Origin: Ptychodera flava
Taxonomy: Eukaryota > Hemichordata > Enteropneusta > Ptychoderidae
Direction of reading: 5' to 3'
Assembly: GCF_041260155.1 (NCBI RefSeq)
Contig: NC_091945.1
Coordinates: 33,052,296 to 33,116,295 of the forward strand
DNA length: 64,000 nt
The notes beneath the pieces were generated by a model that was not told the origin of the DNA, made no database searches, and saw only the letters and a program-made list of their open reading frames with translations. The stretch's first letter is position 1. Each line of letters begins with the position of its first letter. A program made the position numbers and the translations under genes. Positions 36,612-51,900 of this stretch are shown piece after piece.

Positions 36612-39277
36612 TTGTTGATGTAATGCACTTTGAACATTAGTCCCAGGCAATGCAACACACCAGTTTATTCATGGTAACATTGGATGTTTGAATCAAGAGT
36701 GGCCAATCACCTTCTCCAACTGTGCAGCAAAAATTATTTTGCTTTGCCTGTCTCTGGTATGATGACTCAAGCCAGTGTTGTCATGCAATGTTTCACCTGG
36801 AGCTGTAGGGCATCTTCACCACATGGTGGCTACAACCTGAAATAGATTTAACTTTTGCTGAGCAGTTTCCATAAGTTTGCAATATGGCTTGACATCATTT
36901 AGAAGAAAACTTATTTTATGATCAAGGTTTTCTGCACTGTCATGTTCACTTTTGTCAGTACACCATTAGCATATCCCACTTTTAATTGTAACAGTGACAA
37001 ATTAAATAGTTATTTAGAGTTAGTGAAAAAAGTTTCCAATCTATTTACCTTCAATTCTGTGTAAACAGGTCCATAGTCACCATTGATAACAATAGCTTTG
37101 GATCAAACTATTGTGGTGAATGTGTTGAATATGGATAAGTGATTAGTGAACAAGGAACTCAAGTTGTTTGCAGTACAGAGGAACACTGAAATGAAAATCT
37201 AAATCACACTGGTTATCAGGAATCTGAAATTTGTCAGTATTTGGTTGTTCAATTTCTGTTATGCATCACTGGAACAGAAGAATTATGCTGAATTTCAGTG
37301 GTGTTTTGAATTATGGAAATCAATATAGTCTTGAGTCATTCAATGATCACAATGTAGACTTACATTTTATCAAATTAGGCCAAAGAAATTGAACTCTTTG
37401 TTTTGCATCTTTGTATTTGTAAGCTTTTGGAGGTTTTCATGAGGGAAAAAAGTACTTGAATAAGACTTACTGAATAGCTTTTCTGCCTACAAATCTTTGT
37501 TTACAAATATTGCAAAATGCATTTAAAAAATCCACATGCTTGCAGAATATCTCATTATAGTGTAATTATGAAAGTAAAATACAAGTATCTGCTTTGGTTT
37601 TTGAATGGGCACTTATGTTTCATGGAAAAATCCTAACTCTAAAAATTGTGTGCTTAAAAATTCTGTTTTTGACCTGCTTTCAAAATTTAGAATGTTTGCA
37701 AAATAAAGAAATTAGTTACTCTGGCCTAAGTAATGTGAGGACTAATTGTCACTATGGTGTTACAGCAACCTAATGACCACAAAATGGATTGACTGTGCAA
37801 TACCTGTCAACTTCTGTTCACACATTGAAAATAACAAGGTTATACCCAAACCCTGGTGCATAGCAGGACTGATGGCTAATATTTCTGAAAACTTGCCAAA
37901 CATGCCATGGTTGAATTATACGATTTGTAAATTGAATTGCTTAGGTTTCTTTTAAATGCTTCACATAGGATATTGAAGGGAGAAGGTTTTCATCGATAAA
38001 TGACCTGTAGGAAGTTGTGTTATCATTCATGTCAAATACCGTATTTATCAATGTAAGTACCCATGCTCAAGTGAGTGCCTACCCTCCAACTTTCACTGAA
38101 AGTTTCAAATTAAGGTGATGTTTGGGTAAGTGCTCGCCCTGATTTATGGGGGTTGGGGTGGGAAATGAAAAGTTTGAAAACATTGTGTATGAGTTTTGTT
38201 TGTTGTACATTTTTAGTTGCATTGAAAGTTTTCTGTTCATATTTGGTGGCCCTTAAAAGGACCATTTGTCATGTGTTTGAGATCAGACAAATTTGACCAC
38301 CAAGTTTGAACAACATATCATTTGTCACACTTTTTCTGCCTGTCCATTGATGACAATTCATGACAGCAACCATATTTGAACATGTCAGACTGGAGTCTGG
38401 GTGAGTACCCATCCCTAATTGCTTCAAGGAAAATTACTGTACATTGCCCAGACCCTGGACACTTATCCAGATAAATACGGTAACAGGCATTAAACCAAGT
38501 GTCTGGGACAAAATCATACTGAGTCTTTAAACTAATTTGCTACAAATTACTGAACCTGTGACATGTTCAAAATTGTGTACGATGATCTTCATTATTTTGG
38601 CAGCTTGTCAAAACATATACCACCCAAGTGGTTAGCAGTGTACAGTATTTGTTTTAAAAAAGACATCACAGACAACTGAAACCAATAGACAAGCAGCACA
38701 CTTTACAGCAGAGACAGTGGAGGGAAAAATCATCATCTTTGGTGTATACGTACAGACAATTATTTTGTGAATCTGTTTTCCCTGTTGCCTGTGGCAATGT
38801 TACCTTGATACTCGATCGGCCAGAGTGTATGAAGTCTCAGATTTATTTAGGATGTCATGGACATTAACAAATGAAGTAGAGAGCTGAAAAGTAATGACTT
38901 GCTTGGATCAAGTCAACAGAGTGACGCAAACACCCAACTGTTTTCATTATTGCCAGTACCATTATCTCTGGGTATTAAGCATTATCTGTCAATTTGTTTA
39001 TTCATAGGGGCATTGATGTCTGAAGCCATACTTATTGCTTTAAGACTCTCTACAATCTCAAACTCCCAGAGTTTATTCGAGAGATGAAATACATTTATGT
39101 AGTGAACTTTGTACATTGCTTTTCTTCTCCTGAAATACTCTGTGGTACTTTTATTTATTCTCAAAGCATTGTTACCATTTGAATGTGGCTTCATCTATTA
39201 CGAAGAATGGTCCACCGTTTTTTAGAGAATAAAATACATTTGATAGTACAATAGTGTCAGGCTTCCTTTATTTCCAT

Positions 39278-39333
39278 GCAAACCCCAGACTTACCTGGAG
39301 TCTGTGCAAAGCCCAGACTTACCTGGAGTCTGT
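39278..39333. repeat. 28-bp direct duplication with internal hairpin
   Basis: GCAAACCCCAGACTTACCTG.. and GCAAAGCCCAGACTTACCTG.. are consecutive near-identical 28-bp units. Each contains CAGACT..AGTCTG, able to form a six-base-pair stem. Confidence 0.6.
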
Positions 39334-40144
39334 GGTCGTATGTAATATCAAAAGAGTAAATTGAAGGAATAAACTTTAGAGATTGTTGTGTTGATTGTGA
39401 GGTGATCTCAAAATTGAAGCAATATACTTTGGCATACTTTCATGTAGATGGTAGGACTTAACTTGCCAGGCAAGAACTTCAGCATATGCCTGAGAAAAGC
39501 CAAGTGACTAGTGGGCTAGTCTATGTAAACTCCTGTGTATAGAGCATGTAGTTCTACAAGGACACGATTTATCTACACCAAGTCCTTACATGCAATGTGC
39601 ATGTGGTTCCACCAAACCGATTACCCCCTGTATTGTGTGATCATTTCCATCTGGAGTATGCTAAGGCACAGTTTCTTGGACTAGGCATGCCCAAATTGAA
39701 GGAAAAAAGTAGCTTTTCAACATACATTGTCAGATTTGATTGAAATTTGGACTTGTTGATTTTATTTAATTATAACAGATTCAGTACGAAACATGTTCAA
39801 ACTGCACCTGACCCAAAAATATATTATTTGAGATTTCTTACAAATATTTAAAAAGATAAAAAATGAAATGTAAAAAATGACATTTGTAGTTGGACTATGC
39901 AATTATTTACAATATATGATTTTGGCGGGAAAATATCACCACCTGATCATGTTACTTGGCTCAAATATGAAGGCATGCATATTTTTTTTCAATATAGAGA
40001 AGTGTACCACTTTGGCCAAATTTCATATCATTCCAATCAGAACTTTTCTGAAAATTGCATCCTAACTAATCTAACATGTTAAAAGTCTCAGAGTTATGCC
40101 TTAACATACATGAGATTGTCATTAACAGCTTGGGCTATTACTTG

Positions 40145-40189
40145 CTGAGAACACGGTCCCTCTATCACATAGAGGTACCGTGCTGTGAA
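40145..40189. mobile_element. 31-bp CA..TG hairpin with 7-bp direct repeats (copy 3)
   Basis: Positions 40152-40182 fold with 14-base arms (CACGGTCCCTCTAT, one mismatch) and loop CAC. The flanks are CTGAGAA (40145-40151) and CTGTGAA (40183-40189), a 7-bp direct repeat with one mismatch. The arm sequence is clearly related to the hairpins at 6343 and 60414. Confidence 0.65.
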
Positions 40190-42592
40190 GTACAACTTAT
40201 ACAATTTGGACCAACACAATTACAATAGAAAGAAAAGATTCAAATTCAAGTAATTTTAGAAGCAGCTGATTAAAATTCCCTATTCCTTACAGAATGCAGA
40301 ATCTCTCCAAAATTAGTTTTGTGTACAGAATTGGCAGGCCTTTTGACCTGCTACTCTGAGTATGTGGTATTATAATGGCAGGGGTGGTTGATTTTTGAAG
40401 TGGGGTCATCTTAGGGTCAGGCAGACCATTGTGGCACACAAGACCCCAAGATGGCCTATTTCCAACATAATCACTCTAACTAGGACGCTGAAAATTTGCA
40501 GCCATTAATTTCCCTCACAGTGACACAGATGAAAAAGTCTCATCCTATAAAGCAGCTCTCATTCACAGAAATTCTGTAAAGCCTCATTTGTCTGAAATAC
40601 TTCTACGGTAATTAAAGCCCCAATAGCTGCTAATTTTATGCATTATTTTCATGATTTTATTTTCACACCAAAGGTGGTTCGTGTAAATGTGCAAACTGAA
40701 GGACGTGTTTTGAAGTATCACTGCTTGCTGATTTGGACCATGCCTACACGTTTTAACAGGCTTAATAATAAACGGGTGCCGCATCCATAAAATGGCGCCC
40801 CATGGGAAACTACAAAAAAAAGAGTATTTCCTGCACATACACATCGTGATCATATCAGAAATAAGCATGATGCCATTTACTTGAATGCACAACACCAATG
40901 GCCATTTTGTTGTTTTAATCTTTATTTTCTCTGTCATATGATTAGTTTTTGAAAATGGCAGGAAATCTAAATGACGTTAAAACCTCTGAATTTACATGCC
41001 ACTTTTGACAGTCATGGCAACGTTATACACTTTTTCAGTCTCTAATGGGTCTTATTCAAGAAAACTCTTTGAAAACTAAGGATATTTTGAGATCGGTTTG
41101 CCAAACATTTGCAGCTATTGGGGCTTTAAACATACTTTCCATTCTTGTGTTGGGTAGTTGTTTAAATACTGGCAGTGAGACAATAGAAGTTACATATTAT
41201 AGCAGAGATCCCATTCCTTCCATGAGTACACACACAAAAGCCACGTAAGATATTTAGGGTGATAACACAAATGCAACAATGACATTGATTTCTTTTGAAT
41301 GGATGTCTTTATTGTAAAACTCGTGAACACAACTGCTTGAAATAGCAACAGAGGTACTGAATGTTCACATTATTGTGTGATAGTTCCCATGCCTCCTGTT
41401 ATCTTGTACATACCGTGTAAACTTTGGAAGGAAAGGAGTTGGTGCTCAAAAAACTGCAAGTTAATAAGAATGTACAAATTGCATTTCAGATCAGAGAAGA
41501 GTAAATTTAAGATGTAACATCCATGGATTGAGGCCTTTTGCAAATTAGATGCCTAAATAGCACACATTTATTCAAACTGCATACTATGTATTTTGAAGTT
41601 TTTTGAAAATACCTCATCTTTGCTGGTGTGAACCCTATGGCATTTCCATGCCTATTTCCCTGTGAGCAGGCCTACACTCACCATCAAACTACTTTCTGAC
41701 ATAAGCCTGAATGCCTATGTATACCAGTTTATTGCTTACTTTGATGAGAGACAAGTGTTAAGTGTACTGACAATAATATTTAAAGTAATACTCACAGCAC
41801 TACACAGGTTATATTTTTCTCTCCTGTGCTGTACACACAAAAGTTATAGCTATCAGTGTTATCAGTTCAATCATAGTAGACACAATGTAAGACAAAAAAC
41901 ATTTGGGCGGTTCAAGCAGTTGTGTTACCATGACAATTAAAATTCCCTCTGTAAGCTTGCTGTGGCATCTTGGGAGCTGGAAATTCACAATTTTGAAAAA
42001 AAAATGACAATTCTAAAAATCAAAACTTGTCCAGTGATGAAAACGACTTATATAGCGATTCATAAAAACTTTTAGAAATTTACAATATGTACAGTATTTA
42101 CAGAGTTAGTCGCACTGGACCACACTATGCAAATCTGCACATGTGAACAGTGCCGTAAAGTTTTGAGGTAATTTACACCAAATGATAAAAAGTTGTATTT
42201 GAAATGACTTTATGGTTCACATTTTGTAATCATAAGTTTCTAGAACCATATTTGTCCCCTTGAAAAACAAAAACACTGTGGCAATGTTACATAAAAATAA
42301 CGCCTCTGGCGATTAACTTTTTCAACATTTGTCAACTGGATTTTGTTGTCACAATGGCAGTATTTGGAATCCACACAAAAAGTGTCCTGGAGTTCATTAT
42401 CAAAATATAGTTGCTTTTCTCAGAGTTTTCATGAATTTTCTCCAAAATATTTTGCATATCTTGAGATGGTTGTCTGTAAAGCCAGATCAATATTGGCATG
42501 TGCGTTTTAATTGGTATTTGTGTGTAAGAATGATGCATGTTGGGAAGAGTGGCAGCCATATTCTCGTGAGCAGTGAGTTCATCGTTTAATTA

Positions 42593-42671
42593 AGACTGAA
42601 AAATCCATTACACAGCGGTAGTCCTTTCCTTGGTAAAAGAAAGGAAACCCTGTGTGATGGATTTTCCAGTC
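42593..42671. repeat. Diverged inverted repeat, about 79 bp
   Basis: The left arm GACTGAAAAATCCATTACACAG and the reversed right arm GACTGGAAAATCCATCACACAG align, then continue less well through TCCTTTC to a central GGTAAA. No target duplication is visible. It is probably a decayed hairpin transposon. Confidence 0.55.
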
Positions 42672-42960
42672 AATGTCAACACTGTGCTTGTCAAAGGTAA
42701 AATTTCTCTGACCTAGTCCCCAAGTGGACTCCACATCACGTTGGTGTCATGACACACACTGGAAGAAATAGTCATTGAATTATGGGAAATATCAAGCGTC
42801 CTTTACGTTAATCTGTAGTCATCAAGTCATTGGAGTGAAAACCCTGAAAAATAATCTACCAACTGTTTCTGTTTTCTAAGTTCACTTTTGTTTCTGGAAA
42901 CATCTCTAAATTTTTCACATCTTGTGTCCATGTACGCAAGATGCACCTTGTGTCCGTAAA

Positions 42961-45900
42961 TCAAGGTTTTTCAAGATGCCCTTGATTGCGTCTTCTGAAG
43001 AACCTCTTGCCAAATTCATAGCTGCTTATCATAATGGCACAAGCTGGGGCTACCTTGATTATCCTTGGAGTGATGCCTGTCAATGAAGATCCAAATAATT
43101 ATTGTTTGTGAGCTGAAATTGAAAGATGTGATCTTATTTTTTTAGCACTGGTCACTTACAATTTCAGTCTCCACTATTTCTTGCCAAATTTATTTGATGC
43201 CTGTAATTATATTAAAGTTGCTATGATTAAAATCAACCTGTTCACCACATATGTTCTTCAAATATCACATTGGAAAGTTCAGCAGGTTGACTTGACCCTT
43301 ACACAACCAGATTTTGGTTTGTCCCCATGGTTTTCTATGGGATGGGTGGGCCTACATACTACGACGGGGTATTGCTGGGTTAAAACGACTGAGTCATGTG
43401 TATAGACTCCTATCTTACTCTCATGGAAAGTTTAAGCAAGTAATGTTTCACTTCTATTTACTTACAAATTAGACTTTGACAAGAAATATTTCTTTTACAG
43501 CATTTTCAGTTAACTGCACTTTCTGAAGTGTATCACAATTACATGTCACACAACTTGATTATATTGTCTGTCTTATAATTTATGTTCGTGGGTTTTTTGA
43601 GCGCAAACTGACAGACAAAATATCCTCTTGATTTCCTCAATATCCTTACCAGCAAATAATCCTCTGTATCCATTCTCCATATGAATTTTCTTCATGATAG
43701 CTAGAGTAGAGGATGGCTTTTTGTTGTCTGAAATGCAAAGGTTGATATTTGGTGAGTAACAACAGTGCATTATTTTAGGGAGAGACACTTTGAAGACAAG
43801 ATTCGTTTGTCATTGGGAATGAGATTTCAAAGATATACATGAGAACCTATATCAAAAGATATATGTGAGACCCTAAATCAAAGAATACTTTACTTGTTCA
43901 CTTCCAATTAAATTTCACTTTCATTTTTGATTCGTTTTCACAAGTGTATCATATTACATAAAGCACAAATATGTAAAATGTACACCGAGACATACAGGTT
44001 CCACAACCTGTAGAATGCATTTAGGAACCATGGTTTGTGTTCTGTCATTCTGTTTGTCCTGAAATTGTTTCAACAATCAGGAAAGCCTTTTTCCTAAATT
44101 TTACAAAAGCTGTTGAAATTCAAACTGAAACCACTGAATAGTATAAGTTGATATACCTATTCTGATTGGCTGATGAAAGAAAACTAATTTAACTTCACTA
44201 TTTATTGACCAATCGGGACAACCCGTATAAAAGCATATGATACTTTACTTACGTTGCAAACTCTCAATTTCTCCTATTTCTATTTGTCTGTGTGTCTTCA
44301 CTACATCAAATGGCAATGTTGCTACTGCTGCTATCTGTAAATATGAACAAAAATCAAGTGATCAGCTTTAGCCAAGGTGACATGCTATTCTGATCCAGGA
44401 AATACTGTTTCTGCATGTATTGAAAACAAGTAACTGTTGGATGACTGGATATGTTGTTCTGTACAATGATTACCATTTTGGTGAATAAATTAAAAGTCAA
44501 CCATATACAAAAAGTATCAGTAATAGTTTTCGGTCTATAACGTTTCATACTGAACCATTTTCTATTTTACTGGTGTTTGAATGTGCCGTCGCCAGTAATA
44601 ACACTCACCACCTGTTGAAGATGGGTATGCAGACCTATGGTAAAATGCACAGAAACTCATCCACACAAGAAGAGGTCCATATAGACGACATTTTTAATAT
44701 TGAGAAGGTAAGAAGTTGTTTACGCCAAGCAAAGACATCTGTATCAGTCTTAATCTGAATGCAATACTAATGATTATGCACACTTTCTGAACATACCTAA
44801 CTCAGCTATCAATGACAGCTATTTATGGCAGACAGGTACAATAGAGACTGGTGACAGGATGAGTGTAGAAGTTGTGTTAAAAACAAAATGACACATGTCA
44901 CTTTTTCTCTGACAGTCTCTCTTTGCAACTAACAGTGTTGTACTTACGGTCCCTGAAGCAGCACCAGCTGTAAAACTTATGGTAAAGTTGGCCTCAGTGA
45001 CACCGTATCTTCTACAAAGGTAGCTTTTGAAGATTTCATAATTGCACCAATACAGGGCTGAAACAGATCAAAATAGGATTTAATGACATCCTGAGAACAA
45101 ACTCTCTGCAATGAATGTGTTCACAAACAAAGTTACTGGATTTCTTAAAGAAGTCTTCAAGCCAAGCTTATCTAAAATTACAAAATTCAAATCTCATATT
45201 TCCAATATTATTTTAGAGGACATTGTGTAGTTACTTCAAAATGAAAAATCAAAGTATAATATTGATTGTTGTCTTTGGCAAATGTCCAGTCATATGGTCT
45301 AGTCTGAGTATTTACATTTGGAATGTTCTGTGACCTTTGGACCGGTGTCTCGCCTTGTACAGGCTACTGACTGACAGAGTTGTCATAAACAAAATGATAG
45401 CCAGTATCTCAGTAGTTTTTTCATGAATACACACGAGATAAGAATAACCATTGGTTAAAAAAATCAGAGCATATGTGTTACCCAGAATGCTTTGCTGGAC
45501 TAGACAAAATTTTGTTAAAATGAGAAATGCTTTTCAAATAAAATGTAAGACATATTTCCCTTCTCATGTAAATGCTAAAATAGCCCATAACATGCTAAAA
45601 TAGCCCATAACATGCTAAAATAGCCCATAACATGCTAAAATAGCCCATAACATGCTAAAATAGCCCATAGAGACAGAAAAAAAACACTTGCACATAGATA
45701 CAGTAACAACAACATATGGCACCTTTTGGTACCCAAGTGACAACACTGAGTAGGACTTGGTGTTCTAGGATATACAAACCATAAAGGTCATGAATTCAGT
45801 GACAGTGGACTTTGAACTTCAAATCAAATAGTAAATCAGATTATTCTTTTACTCGAGACAGAGAGAAGGCTCAGGGTCTTTGTATCAAGCAGTGAATCAA

Positions 45901-48900
45901 CAGCTTCTTTTACCCAAGGTTTTGCAATATGAACTGTATGGCATAAAGTATTGACCTTTGCAAATTCAAGTAGATACCGGTACAGGTAATTGAAAATGTT
46001 GCTCTGTATAATTAGCACTTTCAGCATTCACTTTCCTCAAAGATATCAAGCCATACAACAGCAAACAATAAGATTTGATTAGTACCTGTTGTGGCATGTT
46101 GAACTCTTTTATTATTAGGCTTTTGTAGAGATCCACTGTTTCTCAGTAGGATGGGAGAACCCATGTAGCGAGAGATAGGATAAAAGGGGTGGGGGTCTTT
46201 ATTCCAACATAGGCATTGGTTCAATGTTTAATGTCAATTTGACTGGATTACTGTACAGGGTGCACAATTCAAAGGCACTGTATTCCTCTAAAGCACAATC
46301 TATCCCAGTATGTACACAAAATTAAAGACCAAACTAAAAAGTTGCACTGCCATTCGGCCAAACCAGACACTTGTAACATTCCAAAGCATACAAGAACTGC
46401 AAAAAAAATTTTTCACAGCGAAATTTAACCATTTGGTCTTTGTTAGAGGATGATACTAGGTGTAACAGGTCACCTGGGGGGATGGGGTTGAGTTCTAAGG
46501 CGTAATTGAAACTGAAACAACATACTGGTGGTAGGAAATCGAGATACACTTCTGCAGCAAAACACCTATCATTAATACCTATGGAGAACATTGTGTTACT
46601 CCAGACATCCCTACCTGAGAATGGAACATCTCTGAGAACTGTTGCACTCCATCCCTTCCATAGTGAAAGCCATCCTTCTTTTACTAGTGCAGCCCTGACA
46701 CAGTCTTTAAGTTCTACGTATGTGAGAGATCTTGACTGCATTTTGGTCCTTATCAGCTCCAATGGACTAATGACAGTAACAGCACCAACTGTGAAGAAAA
46801 AGGTCACTTCATTATGAATATTTGTGACTATGCAGCCTTTATTTATGAAAGCAGCTTCACTATATGATTTGAGTGTAAGAGATGACCTTAGTTTAAGGTG
46901 GTTGAAAAGGCTATTTTTGCACCAATTCTTTTCTCAGAGTTAATGTCAAGTTTCAAGTGTTAGAATCAAGATATTTAGTTCAAATTTTCAGGATAACTCC
47001 CTTAGTTAATATTTTCTCCAAAGAATATAAAAATTATATATTTGCAGCCATGATTTTGAAATATGACACCAGTAAATACTAAAATTTAATTTTTCATATT
47101 TTGTTTACATATTTGAATTTAATAATAATTGGATTGTATTAATATTACCAAATTAGTTATAAATACGTTGACACTTTTTATTGTAAGATTTGTACGGCAG
47201 GATTTGTAAATAAAATTTGTTTTTATGATTTTACATGGGTTTATATATCAAAAAATTATTAAAAATTATTTCAAATTTCAAAATGTGATTTTCAAAAAGT
47301 TCTACAAATACAGGAAAATTGTGCCGTACAAATCTTATCTGTAACCTTGTTAATAGGCTGTAAAAATTCCATGTCCATATCTCATTTCAAGTTGGATTAA
47401 ATTGGTATACAATTATGTAGGAAAACTGTTATTCTGTCAAAAATGTTGAAAACAAGCCATATTTGCACCCTTCTTTTGAAGTCAGAGAGCAGTTTTTTTG
47501 GTTAATCTCACTTTTGACTCCCCTTTGACACTCAAAGAATCTAAAAATGCATTTACAATAGCAGTCACTCACTCTGAATGCCAGCACCGCCTTGTCAAAC
47601 TTTCCTGAAAAACAGCAAATAATGACTTTCCCTTTTCAAACATTTTATTAAAAGCTAGGGGACCTCTACCATAGTTAATACACTAAGGACTCCCCAACTT
47701 CTTCTTATTTGGTCAGTTTTTCAGAAGTTATAACAGGCTATAACTCTGCAATGCCTTTGTGCCCAAATGTCTAGTTTTTTTTATTCCACAGAGAATGTTG
47801 ACTACTTTTATATTTTAATAGTTTTGTTGAAATTTATAACTGACGCTCTAGCCTTTACAACCACCTTAATCGATGAAACACAAAAATATTTGTTTCAACT
47901 TAATTTCAAGAGAGGAATTTCTTTGGTTGTTGTTGTACTGTAAGGACAATCTACCTTAAAGGTCTCTGACTTGTATCAAATAGCAGAAACATTAGTATAA
48001 TTAGTATAATAGGATAACTAAGTATATTTCTTGTTGGTTATCATAACACAAACGTCATGTTGGTATGTGATCACACACAGAAAGTTTGGGACTACTTTCA
48101 GCATTGACTTCTACACTTGATACATTTACAGCTAGACCATTCAACGAACCCAAACAATACAATTCCATTGACCACTGCACACAACATAAACTATTACAGT
48201 CTGAGCGTTGTGGGAGGAAAGACAAAATATTGTCAGTTGACACTTCAACAATGCTTGTCAGTAGACACTTCAAACAATGCTTACAAACTGACAAGCCATG
48301 ACATCATGTACAATGAACAAAACAAAACATGAGAACTGTGCTTGATAATTAACAGAAAACAAATGAAACCATTTCACATACCCCGTGCTATGGTTCCAGC
48401 TAGCATTGGGATGTACCATATCTTGGAGGGGTTCTGATTATTCAACATACGTCCTAGTAGAAGTTTGAGTTGATCATACGTTGTGAAATATATCACTGTC
48501 GCTGGGACTGCCATGAGCCTACATGATAGATAGGTAAAACATAGCTATGTTTATTAGCAATCCAACAACTGACCTAGGTAAGAAATTATTGTCAAGCACA
48601 ATTGAATGGCACAAATATAGAAATTCCTGTAACCCTTGTATCATTTTCTTACATGTACATGATGTTATGGATGATCAGTTTAAAACAATATGACTCGTAC
48701 ATTGACTTGTCCTGACAAAGCAGAGGGTAAAATCTAACAGCAGTCGCTGGTACATGTACTCTATTGAGAAAGATGTTGCCCAGAACAGCCATCACATAAA
48801 AAGCCAAAATATTGCCATGAGAATACTTTGATTTGCTCAATTGTTTGACAAAATTGCTGTAACAATGCTAACTCTATGAAGCTGACTTTATTATAAAATC

Positions 48901-51900
48901 TACTTAAATTTGATTGTACTTTATGAGTGTTGCACATTTTGAAAATTTCATTCTGTGCATATCAAAAACAAAGTTTTCCATTTTCCCTCTCTAAATGTGG
49001 CTTTTGTTAACTTGAAACTTTAAATGATCAAACACTTACATTGTTGGTGGAAGCCCACTCCAGAGAGATTTCAAGCCCTCATGTCTTGCAATCTTCACCA
49101 AAGCATCCTGTACAATTAAATACAGAAACTATTTCAGTAACAGCAACAGAAACGTTTACATTCATTTTACTTTTCACACATTGGAAATGGTTTTTGATGC
49201 TACTATTACTGATGAACTTGAAGTATTGAACCCCAGAAATATGATGAAAATAGTTACTTTAAAGTGACGATAAAGTTCCATGTTTAACATTTACAATGCA
49301 ACTGATACCTCTAGGCACTATCCCATCACATTTAAGCAGTCATATGCACAATACAATTTTGACTGACACTTTGTTCATCAGGTTATTACTCTATAATAAT
49401 TCATCTGCACCAACCATCAATATTTCGTTTGGACTCATGATGAAATCTAATTCACATTTGGCATTTAACCTTTATCCTGCTCAGCCTGTCACTTTCCAAT
49501 CTGCCAAGTCATTAAAAAGTGGTACCTAGCCAAACCCTAGACATCTTTTCACCAACTTGGCAAGGCATTTTATAGCATGTATTTTGTTATGGCAGGTTAC
49601 GTCAGTAAAATTCAGTTTTACAGTACTTGTGTTATCAGGGACCTTCAAATGTTCAAGTTTGTAAACTTTGGGATTAGTAAAATAAATTACCTAAAATATT
49701 CAAACAAACTGCTCTATTATGTTTTAAATTTTTGGGGAAAACTAAAGCTTTGATTTTAATGAAAACAACGTGGTGAAAACTTTAACAACACACACTTCAA
49801 AATGAGTCGGCTAAAGAAGCAGACACAAAAAGAATTGTAAAATTTGAACATCCAAAAACCTGTTTCTGATGCGCATTCAACCATGAACTCACTCTCTACT
49901 TACAAACGTGCCGTTGAAGTGACCTGGTAGTTTGTACCACGGTTTGATTCCAGTTTTACCGTTGATGCAGGTACACAGGTGATCCATCAGACCATTGCAA
50001 TACACAAAGCACTGGCCTGCAAATAGAAGTTTCAACACAAGGTGAATACTGCAGTCCTGGCCTTCAAATACAGGACAAACTCATCTTTTCAAGAGTAATA
50101 AATCTGAAAGGTAGAGTGCACCTCGAAAATTGAAAGACTCTTATTAGAACTTCCCTATGGAAACTTTAAATCATCCCATTTGAAATCCAGATTAAAATCA
50201 GGGGGGTCACTGTGCAGAAGTTGGTACAAGAGAAACAAATTACTTGATATGCACAGGCTTCTGACATTCAAAATGGCTGATATCCCTTTATTAACTTTAT
50301 AGGTAATAATGTTGATTTTCACAAAAATAAACCCGTGAAAACTTCTGTTACTATATGAGCTTTAAAATTAGCCTTAACAAGAGGTAAGCCTAACAAGTAT
50401 TGTAAAATTTTGAGAGTCAAAATACATGTCCTAGAGCCACATTCTACCTTACAATAATAATGATAGTTACTACACTACACAGTATGAAAAGTTCTCTAGT
50501 GTCAAGTTTACAAATAGTACAGCACATCTCTAAGTGAATAGTTCATAGAGCTAAGGCAGGAAGATTTTTTTAATTCCAGGGTGTTCAAAACCTTTCAAAA
50601 AGTTTGAATGCTGTCATTGATAGGCAGCTGAGAAGATGTGGATTTAGCAAAAGATGTAGCGCATTTTCACCAATGCAAACATTTTTACAAGCTGGCCAAA
50701 ATTTATTGGAGAACTTGTCAATTTATCTGATGAATTGTGGGAATGAACACACTGCAATTATATATATAGATACTTTTCAAAGTCTGATAGAATATCAACC
50801 TTCAATTAAACTTGTTGGATCATATACAGATGGAATAGACAGCTACCACATCATGGCACATACACAAGGTTTTCAAGGTCAGTCAGATGTAATGCAAGTG
50901 GTGCAATGTTATACAGGGGTCAAGTACATAGAGGAAAGTGCAGGTGCTGCTGCTTGTGTGGGAAGTGAACCTGAGAATGGCAATGTGGAAATCAGAGACT
51001 GTCAAGTGAGAGAAAAATGAGATCTGCTTACTATTGATGTGTCTTGACACCATAGAACAAACTGTAATGCAAAAGCAATATTTTAATGTCTGCATCAATG
51101 TAAAGCATGCAAGTAGGCTACAACAAAGATGAACAGGGTCAAATGATGATCTTCTGACGATATTACCAATACTACATGTTTTGTTTTTTTGGGGAGGTAT
51201 CAGGTTAGCTTGTTGACGTGCATCACTACTGTTCTTACAATGCAACTCTTCTGTCCCCTTTACGGAATTCTATGTTGCAATAGGGAGTTACTGGTAATGT
51301 CTAAGAAAAATTAATATGATATCACTTGTCTAAAAAACAAGGTGTCTTTTCTTTGAGATGCCCGTTTAGACAGATAGCAAAGTATTTTCATTTTTTCAAT
51401 GTCGCAACGAGCTCTAAGAAGGTACATGGAGCTACTACCTCCATGGAAGGTACAAGTTTATTACAATCTTCTTGTATCAAGAACAAATGTTGCACTTTGC
51501 AGAATGATACTGCAATGTGACCATCATCTAAAAGATGTAAACCTTCATGTAATGATTAATGAATGCATTCTCTTGTGTATCAAAGCAAAAATGATCTTTA
51601 TACTTTGGGTAGGATTATTTTGACAATAAATGTTGAACAAAACTTAAATCATGTAAAAGTGTAGATGTGTGTTATTTCTGCTGTTTGTCATGACATGATT
51701 TAAAGATGAAATGCAACATTTACTTTAGGGTTCGTTTTACAGATTTGCTGTGTGCACTGGCTTGGTGACATCAAGTGAATTAACGTTACATAATACTTAT
51801 TGTTAAACAAAACATCAATACTCAGGCAGTGTACAGTACACAATAAACCTACCACTGAACAATGGCTTCTTTTGAACCTGCAGTCGTGTTTTCACAACAT

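Larger units (their letters stand above)
36612..42960. other. Intergenic region and 3' UTRs between GATAD1 and SLC25A39/40
   Basis: Both neighbours end here, so the stretch holds their 3' UTRs. No further coding exon was recognised. It contains a two-unit 28-bp repeat (39278-39333), a tiny hairpin element (40145-40189) and a diverged inverted repeat (42593-42671). Candidate GATAD1 polyadenylation signals are at 37702-37707 and 39228-39233. Confidence 0.5.

Noticed and set aside
50604..51020. 138-residue plus-strand open frame in an intron of the carrier gene
   Set aside because: No recognisable domain, opposite strand to the host gene, no initiation or splice evidence. Possibly a transposon fragment but not demonstrable.
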